Of a stretch of DNA of 64,000 bases, positions 42,689 through 52,192 are shown piece after piece. Within the stretch, counting starts at the first letter, position 1. Each line of letters starts with the position of its first letter. The position numbers and the translations under genes were made by a program. Under the pieces are notes generated by a model, which saw only the letters and a program-made list of their open reading frames with translations, was not told where the DNA came from and made no database searches. The DNA lies in contig DASPVV010000121.1 of assembly GCA_035622175.1 (NCBI GenBank), positions 1-64,000 of the forward strand, written 5' to 3'. The stretch is from JAFAGX01 sp035622175. Lineage in GTDB: Bacteria; Acidobacteriota; Terriglobia; Terriglobales; Acidobacteriaceae.

Positions 42689-44356
42689 TCAGTTTGCAAC
42701 CGCTTGTTTTGCCTCCGCGGAGCGAGCGACCGGTAAGCAAATGGTGAATTTGCTTCCTCGTCCCGGGACGCTGTCGACCAGAACCTCGCCGCCGTGCGCC
42801 TCGACGACGTGGCGCACCAGCGAAAGTCCCAACCCGCTCCCTTTGGTGTTGTGGACCAGGGGATCGCCGACGCGGTAGAACTTCTCGAAAATCTTCGGCT
42901 GCTCATCGAGCGGAATGCCGATTCCATGGTCCACCACTTCGAGCTTCACCGACCCGTTGTCGCAAAACAGATTCACGCCGATGAACTTGCGGTCTTGGGA
43001 GTACTTCAGCGCGTTATTGACCAGGTTCAACAGGGAACGGGCCAGGGCTTCGCGATCCACGCGTAGCCGGGGCACAGCTTCGGCGATTCGCTCCTCAAAA
43101 GAGAATCCGTTCTGTTCAATCTGGTAGCGGTAGGACTCGAGCGTGTTGCGCACGAGCTCGCTTACATCGGTCTCGCGAAAATCGTACTCTTTCCTGCCCG
43201 CCTCGATGCGGGAGAAGTCGAGGATGTTATTGATCAAAGCCGTGAGGCGCTCGCTCTCCTTGCGAATGATGGAATAGTACTCGTGACACTTGGCCTCGGA
43301 TTTCAGCCGGCCGAGCTCGAGGGTTTCCGCATACAAGCGAATGAGGGAAAGCGGGGTCCGCAGCTCGTGGGAAACATTCGAGACAAAATCCGACTTCAGA
43401 CGGGCGAGGGCAAGCTCTCGGGAGATGTTGCGGTGGGTCAAGATAATACCCGCGGCCAAGAGAAGAGCCAGCCCGGCCAAAATCATAAAATCGTTGCGCA
43501 CGAAGCGGTGCTCGAGAGCGGCCAGCGTGGTTCCCCGTACCTTGATGGCCAGGGTCAGCCCGGGAAATGCCCCTTCCATGTTGCGTTCGACCTCGGGATA
43601 CCCTCCGTCCCAGCCGAGCGAAGCGGCCAGGGGAGCCGATTCGTTCTTGGAGTGAATCATCATGACCACGTGGCTCCTCTCCCCTTGTTCCTCGTGGTGG
43701 CTCAGGACCTCATCGAGCATCTCGGGAAAGAACGTATCGTGGAGGTATTCGGCATCGAAAACCAACCCGGCAATGGCGGTCGTGCCGCCGTGACTGTCTC
43801 CCGTCAGAAACAACCCCGCCGACTGATACATGCGCTTGTCGCCGCGTGGCGCCCAGTTCTGAAAGAAGTGATAGTGTTCCCCGTTTTTCGACATTTCCTC
43901 GAGCTGTCTGACTAGGTCCTTGTACTCCACCGGCATCCATCCGTTCACCATGCTCGAGAAGTTTTCGGCTTCTTCGCGAAACAAAGGATCCTTCAGCCGA
44001 TCTTTTTGCGAACGGAGCACGAAGCCGGTGTCTGGGTCATAGACGAACACGTGGGCAAGATAGGCGTGCGCCGCCAGGATCCGATCCAGGGTTTCCGCAC
44101 AAGCGTCGCCGGCGGGAGGGATCTCGTTTCTCACCTCATCCGCCAATTCGTAGGCACGGTGATTGATCTGTTTCTCCGAGATCTTGAGGACTTGGTTGAA
44201 TTCTCTCTGGAAAGCCGCTTGCACGCCCTTATCGCGCTCGATCCGGTTCAAATACATGACGCCCAACAGGACCAGTACGGCGGCCGGCAACACCACGGCG
44301 AGCTCTAAAGTGAGCATCAGCCGGGTACGCTCGTTCCACCGCCCCTTCAACGTCAT
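42689..44356 (-). CDS. Membrane sensor histidine kinase
   Basis: 555 residues. Two membrane helices (about 13-36, LTLELAVVLPAAVLVLLGVMYL; and about 290-312, MILAGLALLLAAGIILTH) enclose a large extracytoplasmic sensor domain of about 250 residues. The HisKA domain has the phospho-His in FVSNVSHELRTPLSLIRLYAE. The ATPase domain has N-box VNNALKYSQ, G1 DHGIGIPLDEQ and G2 GSGLGLSLVRHVV. It pairs with the downstream OmpR-type regulator. The sensor domain is unrecognised; it contains His and Cys (DACAETLDRIL) that could bind a ligand. Confidence 0.95.
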   Translation of the reverse strand: MTLKGRWNERTRLMLTLELAVVLPAAVLVLLGVMYLNRIERDKGVQAAFQREFNQVLKISEKQINHRAYELADEVRNEIPPAGDACAETLDRILAAHAYLAHVFVYDPDTGFVLRSQKDRLKDPLFREEAENFSSMVNGWMPVEYKDLVRQLEEMSKNGEHYHFFQNWAPRGDKRMYQSAGLFLTGDSHGGTTAIAGLVFDAEYLHDTFFPEMLDEVLSHHEEQGERSHVVMMIHSKNESAPLAASLGWDGGYPEVERNMEGAFPGLTLAIKVRGTTLAALEHRFVRNDFMILAGLALLLAAGIILTHRNISRELALARLKSDFVSNVSHELRTPLSLIRLYAETLELGRLKSEAKCHEYYSIIRKESERLTALINNILDFSRIEAGRKEYDFRETDVSELVRNTLESYRYQIEQNGFSFEERIAEAVPRLRVDREALARSLLNLVNNALKYSQDRKFIGVNLFCDNGSVKLEVVDHGIGIPLDEQPKIFEKFYRVGDPLVHNTKGSGLGLSLVRHVVEAHGGEVLVDSVPGRGSKFTICLPVARSAEAKQAVAN

Positions 44357-44428
44357 CGAAGTCTCCGATCCCGCCTGCGGGCCGTCAACCCAACATAGTC
44401 AATTGCCGACTGGGAGGTGTCAATGGAG

Positions 44429-44446
44429 GGTAAAAACAGGTAAAAA
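44429..44446. promoter_or_regulatory. Tandem GGTAAAAA direct repeats upstream of the kinase operon
   Basis: GGTAAAAA occurs at 44429-44436 and again at 44439-44446, a 10-base period, about 75 bases upstream of the histidine kinase ATG and 170 bases before coaD. Direct repeats with about one helical turn are the usual OmpR/PhoB-type binding arrangement. The site could serve the regulator encoded in the same operon. Confidence 0.35.
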
Positions 44447-44613
44447 GTTGTGAATCGGGTTGCCCTCCGTCGAGCAGACGGCACCCGGCAAAATGTAAGA
44501 TAAGAACGGATCCACCGCCCAGGCCAGCTAGCCCAAAGGCCCGATTGCCATTCCCATCTCCGACGCTTACAATCCTTGGTTATCAAACCCAGTGCGGCGC
44601 GCCACGAGGATGA

Positions 44614-45147
44614 TTGAGAAAAGTCATTGCCATTTATCCTGGCTCGTTTGATCCCCCGACCAACGGTCATTTGGATCTGATTGAGCGGGGGAGCAAGATC
44701 TTCGATCGACTGATCGTGGCAATTCTTCGCAATCTGGACAAAGCCCCCTTGTTCGCCCTGTCCGAGCGGGCTTTGATGCTCGAGGCCATGACCGAGGACT
44801 TCAGCAACGTGCGGGTGGATATTTTCGATGGCCTGACCGTCGATTATGCGGCGAAAGTCAAGGCCGGAGCGGTGCTGCGCGGCATTCGGGCGATTAGTGA
44901 CTACGAATACGAGTTACAGATGGCTCTGATGAACCGTAGATTGCAGCCCAACCTAGAAACCGTATTTATGATGCCGGCGGAGCAATACTCGTACCTCAGT
45001 TCCCGATTGGTGCGAGAAGTGGCGCAGTTAGGCGGATCGATCCAGGGCCTGGTCCCCGACCTGGTCGAGCAGCGGCTGCGGGAAAAGCTCGATCCTGCCG
45101 TGAAGTTGCAGCATGCAAGAGATCTCAAACCGAGGAAACGAGGATGA
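44614..45147 (+). CDS. coaD: Phosphopantetheine adenylyltransferase
   Basis: 177 residues from TTG 44614. It carries the nucleotidyltransferase signature IYPGSFDPPTNGHLDLIERG (T/H-x-G-H), the substrate segment RGIRAISDYEYELQMALMNR and the second signature YSYLSSRLVREVAQLGG. It makes dephospho-CoA from 4'-phosphopantetheine. A C-terminal tail of about 20 residues is Lys/Arg-rich. The stop overlaps the ATG of the aminotransferase (ATGA 45144-45147), so translation is coupled. Confidence 0.96.
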   Translation: MRKVIAIYPGSFDPPTNGHLDLIERGSKIFDRLIVAILRNLDKAPLFALSERALMLEAMTEDFSNVRVDIFDGLTVDYAAKVKAGAVLRGIRAISDYEYELQMALMNRRLQPNLETVFMMPAEQYSYLSSRLVREVAQLGGSIQGLVPDLVEQRLREKLDPAVKLQHARDLKPRKRG

Positions 45148-46343
45148 CCAGTACCGTCGCTGCCCCCAGCTTCCGACTGACTGACCGCATCAACCGCATT
45201 GAACCTTCGGCGACGCTTGCGGTGGTAAATGAAGCGGACAAGCTGCGACAGCAGGGCATCGACGTAGTGGACTTTGGCGCGGGCGAGCCCCATTTCCCGA
45301 CCCCCCAGCACATCAAGGATGCCGCCATCGTCGCGATTCAAAGTAACTTCAGCAAATATACTCCGGTGGGCGGCACCTCGGAGCTGCGCGATGCGATTGT
45401 CGATCGCCATGCCGTGGATTTTGATTCCGCTTACCGGCGCGAAGAGGTGCTCGCTTGCGTCGGCGGCAAGCATGCCATCTTTAATGCCATCCAAGTGCTC
45501 GTCGACCACGGCGACGAAGTGATTCTTCCCGTGCCCTACTGGGTTTCCTTTAAGGATATCGTTCGCTACGCCGGAGGAGATTGCGTTCTCGTCGAAGCCG
45601 ACGAGAAGCAGTCTTTCCGCGTCACGGCGGCGATGATCGAGCGCCGGCTGACGGCCCGCACCAAGCTGATCATTCTGAACTCGCCCGCGAATCCATCGGG
45701 CGCGGTCATGTCCCCGGAAGACATGGGCGAGGTCGTGCGCCTGGCGCACGAACGCGGCATCTGGGTCCTGTCCGACGAGTGCTACGTGTACCTGAACTAC
45801 ACCGAGCGACGATTCTCCGTGGGCTCGCTGCGGGACTTGCGAGAGCGGGTGGTGATCGTCGGATCGCTGTCGAAAACCTATGCCATGACGGGCTGGCGCT
45901 TAGGCTACGCCTTGGCTCCGGCGGCAATTGCGGGCGCCATGCAAAAGCTGCAAAGCCAATCGACCTCGAACCCCACATCCCTGGTGCAGAAAGCGGCCGT
46001 GGCGGCCTTGAAGGGTGGGCAGGAGTGCGTCGCCGACATGCGAGCCGAATACATCAAACTGCGAGACCATGTGGTCGACGGCCTACGGTCCATTCCCGGG
46101 ATCACCTGCACCTTGCCCCAGGGTGCCTTCTATGCCTATCCCAATGTGTCTTCCGTCTTGGGCCGCGGCGCCATTCGGTCGGCTTCGGAGCTGGCCGGCA
46201 GGCTCCTGCGGGAAGCTCATGTCGCCACCGTGCCGGGGGAGGGATTCGGTACCAGCCATCATCTTCGCGTATCCTATGCGACCTCGATAGCGGAGCTGGA
46301 CCGCGGTCTGGAGCGTATGCGCAAGTTTCTGGCGGCCCTCTAG
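45144..46343 (+). CDS. Class I/II pyridoxal-phosphate aminotransferase (aspartate-type)
   Basis: 399 residues; family signatures are VVDFGAGEPHFPTPQHIKDAA, YTPVGGTSELRDAI, LILNSPANPSGAVMSPEDM and the PLP lysine in VIVGSLSKTYAMTGWRLGYA. The final LRVSYATSIAELDRGLERM carries the substrate-carboxylate Arg. It is an aspartate/aromatic-type enzyme of the AspC-like Ib group, possibly also prephenate-active. It is translationally coupled to coaD. Confidence 0.94.
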   Translation: MTSTVAAPSFRLTDRINRIEPSATLAVVNEADKLRQQGIDVVDFGAGEPHFPTPQHIKDAAIVAIQSNFSKYTPVGGTSELRDAIVDRHAVDFDSAYRREEVLACVGGKHAIFNAIQVLVDHGDEVILPVPYWVSFKDIVRYAGGDCVLVEADEKQSFRVTAAMIERRLTARTKLIILNSPANPSGAVMSPEDMGEVVRLAHERGIWVLSDECYVYLNYTERRFSVGSLRDLRERVVIVGSLSKTYAMTGWRLGYALAPAAIAGAMQKLQSQSTSNPTSLVQKAAVAALKGGQECVADMRAEYIKLRDHVVDGLRSIPGITCTLPQGAFYAYPNVSSVLGRGAIRSASELAGRLLREAHVATVPGEGFGTSHHLRVSYATSIAELDRGLERMRKFLAAL

Positions 46344-46444
46344 AACTGCCTCTAGGGTTTCCCGACCTCGGTATCGATCGCAGCGGGGCAATCGCCGAGC
46401 CGGTCACGTCCCGCTCCGGTTGACGACTCCGCTGAAAAACGTCC

Positions 46445-47440
46445 ATGCGCGACTTGTACCCTCTCGTGATGTTGCCGGTCTTCGACCCACGCCCCTGGGG
46501 AACGCGGGACTTGTCGCCGATCTATCCCCACCACCACTTTGCCGAAAAAATCGGCGAGGCCTGGTTGACTGCGGACCATTCCCAGGTGGCCAACGGTTGG
46601 CTACGGGGCCAATCGCTCGCCCAATTGAGCGCAGAATACGGACGCGATATGGTAGGCGGAAGCGCTCCCCACCCGGACCGCTTCCCCCTGCTCGTCAAGT
46701 TCCTGTTTCCCTGTGAAAAGCTTTCGGTTCAAGTGCATCCGGATGAGGAAACCGCTCGCCGACTAGGACAGGCTTGCGGAAAAAACGAATGCTGGTACGT
46801 GGCCCACGCCCAAGCGCGCGCCCAGGTGGCGATTGGACTGAAACCGGGGGTCACCAGAGCCCAGTTTGAACATTCCATCCAGCAAGAGCGAGCCGAAGAG
46901 CTGCTGAACTGGACGGACGTGCGAGCGGGTGAAATGATCTATGTCGCGGGAGGCACGGTCCACACGTTAGGTCCGGGTTCGATCATCGTCGAAACGCAAC
47001 AACCCTGTAACCTAACTTATCGGTTGTATGATTATGGCCGGCCGCGCCAGTTACACCTGCGGGATGGGCTCTCCGCGTTAAAGGAGAAGGTGGGATCGGG
47101 TAAGGTCCTTCCTCCGCCGCCGACCAAAAGCGAGGACGAGCGAAATTGTCGTTGGCCGCTTCTGGTTTCGCCCTATTTTGTCGTGGAGTTGTTCGAACTG
47201 AACCAGCCCTACGAGCTTCGCACAGCGAGTGGCCAGCGCTCGCCCCAGATCCTGGTAGTGCTCGAGGGGTGTGGCGTCATTGAAGCAGCAGATTTCGAGC
47301 CCGTGACCGTAGCCACGGGCGACGCCGTGGTGGTGCCGGCATCGCTCGATGGCTTTCGCGTCCGGCCACAGTGGTCGATCGGATTCCTAAAGTCGTCGTT
47401 GCCGAATCAAGAAGTGCCGGAACCGCGAACCCAGCTCTGA
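46445..47440 (+). CDS. manA: Mannose-6-phosphate isomerase (type I, ManA)
   Basis: 331 residues; interconverts fructose-6-phosphate and mannose-6-phosphate, zinc dependent. Zinc ligands are in LSVQVHPDEETA and VAGGTVHTLGPGSIIVETQQPCN; the family start PWGTRDL and IGEAWLTADHSQVANG are visible. With ManC and phosphomannomutase directly downstream it completes a route to GDP-mannose. Confidence 0.94.
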   Translation: MRDLYPLVMLPVFDPRPWGTRDLSPIYPHHHFAEKIGEAWLTADHSQVANGWLRGQSLAQLSAEYGRDMVGGSAPHPDRFPLLVKFLFPCEKLSVQVHPDEETARRLGQACGKNECWYVAHAQARAQVAIGLKPGVTRAQFEHSIQQERAEELLNWTDVRAGEMIYVAGGTVHTLGPGSIIVETQQPCNLTYRLYDYGRPRQLHLRDGLSALKEKVGSGKVLPPPPTKSEDERNCRWPLLVSPYFVVELFELNQPYELRTASGQRSPQILVVLEGCGVIEAADFEPVTVATGDAVVVPASLDGFRVRPQWSIGFLKSSLPNQEVPEPRTQL

Positions 47441-47559
47441 CCGTGGCTCCGGCGCCAGGCGCGCAAGCCCTCCTCGCGCGCTGGCAATTTTGAGCCGGCG
47501 CGGCCGCGAGGCAACGAACGAGATCGGCTTCGCTGCGGGCGACCAAACAAGGGCGTGAC

Positions 47560-48672
47560 TTGCGGAAAACCGACCTTAACTTCTATCCCGTAATTCTCGC
47601 CGGAGGCCGAGGCACTCGCTTCTGGCCGATGAGCCGCAAGCGTCGCCCCAAACAGTTACTTGCCTTAGATGGTCGCGAGACCTTGATCCAGCAGACGATT
47701 CGGCGTTTGTTGCCGCTCGCTCCCCCCAGCCATTGCTGGATCATCACCAATCATGATTTGCGCGCGGAACTGGCACGCCAACTTCCCCGACTTGGGAGGC
47801 GACAAATTATCGCTGAACCGGTGGGGAGAAACACTGCGCCGGCCATCGGCTTGGCCGCGTTCTTGCTCCTAGGCGCCGATCCCGCGGCTATCATCGGCTT
47901 GTTTCCCTCCGACCATGTCATCGAACACGAGTCACAGTATCGCGAACAGGTGCGGCGGGGAATCAAGATCGCTCGATCCGGCGAGACGATCGTGGTCCTC
48001 GGCGTTCGTCCCACCCGCGCCGAGACCGGCTACGGCTACATCGAAGTCGGCACGGCGACGAGCCCGGGAGTGCTCGGCGTGCGTCGGTTCAGGGAAAAGC
48101 CCGACAGCGCCCGGGCCCGCGCGTTCCTCGAAGCGGGCAATTATTACTGGAACAGCGGAATGTTTCTCTGGTCCGCCCGCACCCTGGCCAGCGCCCTCCG
48201 CGAGCATCTCCCTAAAACTGCCGCGATCTTGGAGCAGATTGCTGCGGCCTACGGCACGGCCAGGTTCGGCCGCGTTTTTGCGCGCTTGTATCCCCAATGC
48301 GAAAACATCAGTATTGATCACGCGGTCCTCGAGCCGCGCTCGGCAAAAGGGGAGCACGCCTCGGGCATTTTCTGCCTTCCCGCCGAGTTTGGCTGGAAGG
48401 ATCTGGGCTCGTGGACCGCATTGCACGAGCACCAGGTGGCCAAGCGGCAGCCCAAAGATGGGAACCTGATCTCTGGGGCGGGCATCTTCGCCCTGGATGC
48501 GCAGGGCAATTACATTCACGCGCCCGAAAAATTTGTGGCGGCGGTCGGGGTGAGCAACCTGGTCGTGGTAGAGACGGAGGATGCGTTGTTGGTCACCACC
48601 CGCGAACAGGCACAGGATGTCGGAAAGGTCGTGCGGTATCTCGAGGAGAAGAAACTGCACAAGCTCGTGTAA
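47560..48672 (+). CDS. manC: Mannose-1-phosphate guanylyltransferase
   Basis: 370 residues from TTG 47560. Nucleotidyltransferase signature: VILAGGRGTRFWPMSRKRRPKQLLAL. Other blocks are AEPVGRNTAPAIGLAA, GLFPSDHVIE, TGYGYIEVG, YYWNSGMFLW and FGWKDLGSWTALHE. It is a single-domain form without the fused type II isomerase domain; the isomerase is the separate ManA just upstream. Product is GDP-mannose for surface glycans. Confidence 0.94.
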   Translation: MRKTDLNFYPVILAGGRGTRFWPMSRKRRPKQLLALDGRETLIQQTIRRLLPLAPPSHCWIITNHDLRAELARQLPRLGRRQIIAEPVGRNTAPAIGLAAFLLLGADPAAIIGLFPSDHVIEHESQYREQVRRGIKIARSGETIVVLGVRPTRAETGYGYIEVGTATSPGVLGVRRFREKPDSARARAFLEAGNYYWNSGMFLWSARTLASALREHLPKTAAILEQIAAAYGTARFGRVFARLYPQCENISIDHAVLEPRSAKGEHASGIFCLPAEFGWKDLGSWTALHEHQVAKRQPKDGNLISGAGIFALDAQGNYIHAPEKFVAAVGVSNLVVVETEDALLVTTREQAQDVGKVVRYLEEKKLHKLV

Positions 48673-48692
48673 GAAAAAAACGTGGGGTTAGG

Positions 48693-48734
48693 GTGGCTGG
48701 GGAGGAAGCATCCGGATGCGACCTTCCTCCCACC
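48693..48734 (+). other. Strong hairpin between manC and the phosphomannomutase gene
   Basis: GGTG (48693-48696) and GGAGGAA (48701-48707) pair with TTCCTCC (48724-48730) and CACC (48731-48734). The inner palindrome GCATCCGGATGC (48708-48719) extends it. There is no U-tract after it. The hairpin lies about 20 bases after the manC stop and may act as an mRNA processing or stability element within the operon, or as a protein-binding site. Confidence 0.45.
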
Positions 48735-48755
48735 GCCATCACGGGTTGACAAAGC

Positions 48756-50168
48756 ATGAGCAACATTAAGTTTGGCACCGATGGATGGCGCGGCGTCATT
48801 GCCGACGACTTCACCTACGAGAACGTGCGGCGCGTGTCGAGTGCGATCGCAGCCTATATTCGAAAGCACGAAGACCCTAGCCGTGGGGTAGTGGTTGGCT
48901 ACGACACTCGTTTCGCCTCCGAGCGGGTGGCGCGGGTCGCTGCCGAGGTGCTGGCTGCTGCCGGCATCCCCGTCAAGCTGGCGAACGACTACACGCCGAC
49001 CCCGGCCATTTCTCTCGCGGTGAAGCAGCTGGGCGCGGCGGGCGGTGTGGTCATTACTTCGAGCCACAATCCCTGGAACTGGAATGGAGTGAAATTCAAG
49101 GGCAAGTTCGGCGGATCGGCCACCCCGCAGATCATTCACCTGATTGAGGAACAATTGGACCGAGGCACCGAACTCAACGGAACCAAGGCGCCGATTGAGG
49201 AAGCCGATCTTAAGCACTCCTACGTCGAGGCTCTTTGCCGCTTCGCCGATCTCGAGCGGATCCGGCAAGCCAAGCTCAAGTTCGTCGTGGACTCGATGTA
49301 TGGCTCCGGACGGGGGGTATTGAGCAAGATCTTTCGCGACCACGGGGTCGAACACCTGGCGATTCGCCAGGAGTTGAACCCTTTATTCCCGGGAATTAAC
49401 CCCGAGCCCATCGCACCGAACCTGGTGATGTTGCAAGAGACCGTGGTCCGAGAACACTGCCATGCCGGACTCGCCAATGATGGCGACGCCGACCGCATTG
49501 GCGCGGTTGCCGAAGACGGCAGCTTCGTAGACTCCCACAAGATCTTTTCCGTGCTGCTTCGCTGGCTGCTCGAAAGAAAGAGATGGCCGGGCGAAGTGGT
49601 GCGCGCATTCAATACCACCCGCATGGTGGATCGGATCACCAAGAAGTATGGCCGCCGGCTCCACGAGTGCCCCATCGGGTTCAAATACATCGCCGATCTG
49701 ATGATGGAGCGCGAGATCGTGATTGGGGGGGAAGAATCGGGCGGCATCGGTTACTCCCGGTACCTGCCCGAACGCGATGGCATCCTCAACGCCCTCCTGC
49801 TGGCCAATGTCATGGCCGAAGAAGGCAAACCGCTCGGGCAACTGGTGGCCGATTTGCAGCGCGAGTACGGACCCCACTACTACGGGCGGCTCGACCTTCA
49901 TATTTCCGAGGAGATGAAGCAGCACGCCATCGAGCGCGCCCAAGAGAAGGACACCCGTCGTCTAGGCAGCTTCGCGATCGTCAAGAAGGAAAGCTTGGAT
50001 GGAGTAAAGTTCTTCCTCGATGTGCCCTCCGATGGCAATGGAGCGGAGGCTTGGGTTCTGCTCCGAGCCTCGGGCACCGAACCTTTGTTGCGGGTTTACG
50101 CCGAGGCGGCTTCCCAGGAACTCGTAACCGAGATCCTCGCCCGCGCCGAAGCCTTTGTGAGGGCGTAG
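48756..50168 (+). CDS. Phosphomannomutase/phosphoglucomutase
   Basis: 470 residues, alpha-D-phosphohexomutase family. The start is IKFGTDGWRGVIADDFTYENV. The phosphoserine loop is VVITSSHNPWNWNGVKF, the Mg loop LANDGDADRIGAV, the sugar-binding loop GGEESGGIGYSR and the phosphate-binding loop RASGTEPLLRVY. In this neighbourhood it most likely supplies mannose-1-phosphate (ManB role), but glucose-1-phosphate activity is common in the family. Confidence 0.93.
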   Translation: MSNIKFGTDGWRGVIADDFTYENVRRVSSAIAAYIRKHEDPSRGVVVGYDTRFASERVARVAAEVLAAAGIPVKLANDYTPTPAISLAVKQLGAAGGVVITSSHNPWNWNGVKFKGKFGGSATPQIIHLIEEQLDRGTELNGTKAPIEEADLKHSYVEALCRFADLERIRQAKLKFVVDSMYGSGRGVLSKIFRDHGVEHLAIRQELNPLFPGINPEPIAPNLVMLQETVVREHCHAGLANDGDADRIGAVAEDGSFVDSHKIFSVLLRWLLERKRWPGEVVRAFNTTRMVDRITKKYGRRLHECPIGFKYIADLMMEREIVIGGEESGGIGYSRYLPERDGILNALLLANVMAEEGKPLGQLVADLQREYGPHYYGRLDLHISEEMKQHAIERAQEKDTRRLGSFAIVKKESLDGVKFFLDVPSDGNGAEAWVLLRASGTEPLLRVYAEAASQELVTEILARAEAFVRA

Positions 50169-50286
50169 CCGTACATGGGGACGATCGATCGGACGATGGC
50201 CGACCAGCCATCGCCCGGGCCTGAGACCTTCACCTTCGGGTCTCGACGGTGGCAAGGGTCCCGGTACAATAATAGTGGTTAAACCG

Positions 50287-51441
50287 ATGAATTCCCTTCC
50301 ACTTACGTGGAACGACACGCTGGACAAGCCGGAAGCGCGACGCTACAACCGCATCCGGCGGTGGCTTGGGATTGTGGACTTTGTGCTCGGTCTGGCTCTT
50401 CTGCTGGTCTTGTTGCTGACCGGCTGGAACGGAACCCTACGCGACCTCGCCTATCGGGCTGCCGCACAAACCTATGTCCTGGCGGTGGTTCTTTACGTCG
50501 GGCTGCTTCTGATCATCGCCAAGCTGCTGGGTTTTAGCCTGGACTACTATGGATTTCGACTCGAGCATCGCTTCCATCTTTCCAATCAGAAACTGACGGC
50601 ATGGTTGTGGGACGAGCTCAAGGGGTTCCTGGTCAGTTATCTGCTCGCCATCATCGTGGTTGAACTGCTCTACTTCCTCATTCGCCAAAGCCCGCAGTAC
50701 TGGTGGTTGATTACCTGGTTGGCTTGCCTCGGGTTGTTTGTCCTTCTCGCGCAACTGGCTCCGGTGCTGCTGTGGCCGATGTTCTATAAGTTCGAACCAC
50801 TCCAGGATGAAGACCTAAAATCTCGTTTGGTCCGCCTCAGCGAGCGTGCTGGCACCCGGGTCCGGGGCGTCTACAAATGGCACCTCTCGGAGAAAAGCAA
50901 GAAGGCGAATGCGGCTCTCACCGGGCTGGGCCATACCCGACGCATTATTCTCGCCGACACGCTTCTTGAAAACTATTCAGCCGATGAGATCGAGGCGGTG
51001 CTGGCTCACGAACTGGGACACCATGTTCACAAGCACGTTTTCAAGAGCATCCTCGTCCAGGCGGGTATCACTTTGACTGGATTCTGGGCAGCCAATTGGG
51101 TGTTGCACTATGCCGTGGACCGTTGGCATGTTTTCGAGACGCTTTCCGACTTCGCCAACCTGCCTTTACTGGTGCTGGTTTCGACCGTTCTGTCGTTTTT
51201 CCTGTTGCCTGCGGTCAACGCCTTCTCCCGGCATAACGAGCGGGAAGCAGATCGTTACGCCTTCCGTTCGATTGCCAGTGTCGATCCCTTCATCTCCTCC
51301 ATGAACAAACTTGCCGAGCAGAACCTGGCGGAGAAATCTCCTTCGCGCTGGGTGGAGTGGTTTTTTCACTCCCATCCGGCGATCTCCCGGCGGGTGGCTG
51401 CGGCCAAGCAATGGACCAGACGGCCGGCCAAAGTCCACTAG
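50287..51441 (+). CDS. M48 family membrane zinc peptidase (Ste24/CAAX-protease-like)
   Basis: 384 residues from ATG 50287 (a GTG four codons earlier is possible). Six or seven membrane helices, with the zinc motif HELGHHVHKH, the third ligand Glu in NEREADRYAF, and a substrate-gate segment GVYKWHLSEKSKKANAALTGLGHTRRIILAD. It resembles eukaryote-type Ste24, more than HtpX, in having helices before and after the catalytic domain. In bacteria such enzymes act in membrane protein quality control. No neighbour suggests a substrate. Confidence 0.92.
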   Translation: MNSLPLTWNDTLDKPEARRYNRIRRWLGIVDFVLGLALLLVLLLTGWNGTLRDLAYRAAAQTYVLAVVLYVGLLLIIAKLLGFSLDYYGFRLEHRFHLSNQKLTAWLWDELKGFLVSYLLAIIVVELLYFLIRQSPQYWWLITWLACLGLFVLLAQLAPVLLWPMFYKFEPLQDEDLKSRLVRLSERAGTRVRGVYKWHLSEKSKKANAALTGLGHTRRIILADTLLENYSADEIEAVLAHELGHHVHKHVFKSILVQAGITLTGFWAANWVLHYAVDRWHVFETLSDFANLPLLVLVSTVLSFFLLPAVNAFSRHNEREADRYAFRSIASVDPFISSMNKLAEQNLAEKSPSRWVEWFFHSHPAISRRVAAAKQWTRRPAKVH

Positions 51442-51460
51442 GCGGCTGGTTCTCAGCAAA

Positions 51461-52192
51461 CTACGCTGTCGGCGGTCGATTCTGAAGCATCGCTTGCGCC
51501 TTTCGCAGATCTTCCTCGGCATCCACGCGTAGGGTGTCGAAGGGTGTCTCAACCACGCGGATCGGAATTCCATTTTCGAGAAAGCGCAACTGCTCGAGGC
51601 GCTCACTTTGCTCCAGCCGTGATTCAGAAAGCTTGGAATATCGCTCGAGCGCGCTCTTGCGGTACACGTACATGCCTAAATGCTTAAAATAGGTCGGCCC
51701 TACGCCGTCACGGTCGAAGGGGATCACGGCGCGAGAAAAGTAAAGCGCGTTTCCGGCGCTGTCGGTTGTCACCTTTACCGCATTGGAGTTGGGAATGTCG
51801 TCCGGGGCAGCGCGAACTTTCAAGGTTCCCACCTGCACGCGGGAATCTTGCATCAGGCCGACGAGCGCCGCAATGTGCTCCGCCCGCGCCCCAAGCTCAT
51901 CGCCCTGCACGTTGATGTAGAGATCGGCCGCCGAGGATTGCGCGATCTCATGAACGCGCTCGGTTCCATTGCGGCATTGTGCTGAGGTTGGGCGGACATG
52001 AAAACCCTGCTCTTGGCAGAGGCGGAGAATCTCGTCCGAGTCGGTGGCGATAATCACGTCCTCGAGCTGGGGGCAGTGTCGAATGGCCTGGTACACGTGG
52101 GCGATCAGAGGTTGCCCCACGATTTCTCGCAACATTTTGCGGGCCAGGCGGGTGGAATCGAGCCGGGCGGGGATCACTGCAAGGGCGTGCAT
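51461..52192 (-). CDS. kdsB: 3-deoxy-manno-octulosonate cytidylyltransferase (CMP-Kdo synthetase)
   Basis: ATG 52192 gives 243 residues starting MHALAVIPARLDSTRLARKML, the KdsB signature. Other blocks are IIATDSDEIL, MTS-equivalent PTSAQCRNGTERVHE, INVQGDE, FSRAVIPFDRDG and KHLGMYVYRKSALE. It activates Kdo for lipid A-core assembly, so the cell has LPS. A frame extending 13 codons upstream runs through a short repeat and is not the start. Confidence 0.95.
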   Translation of the reverse strand: MHALAVIPARLDSTRLARKMLREIVGQPLIAHVYQAIRHCPQLEDVIIATDSDEILRLCQEQGFHVRPTSAQCRNGTERVHEIAQSSAADLYINVQGDELGARAEHIAALVGLMQDSRVQVGTLKVRAAPDDIPNSNAVKVTTDSAGNALYFSRAVIPFDRDGVGPTYFKHLGMYVYRKSALERYSKLSESRLEQSERLEQLRFLENGIPIRVVETPFDTLRVDAEEDLRKAQAMLQNRPPTA

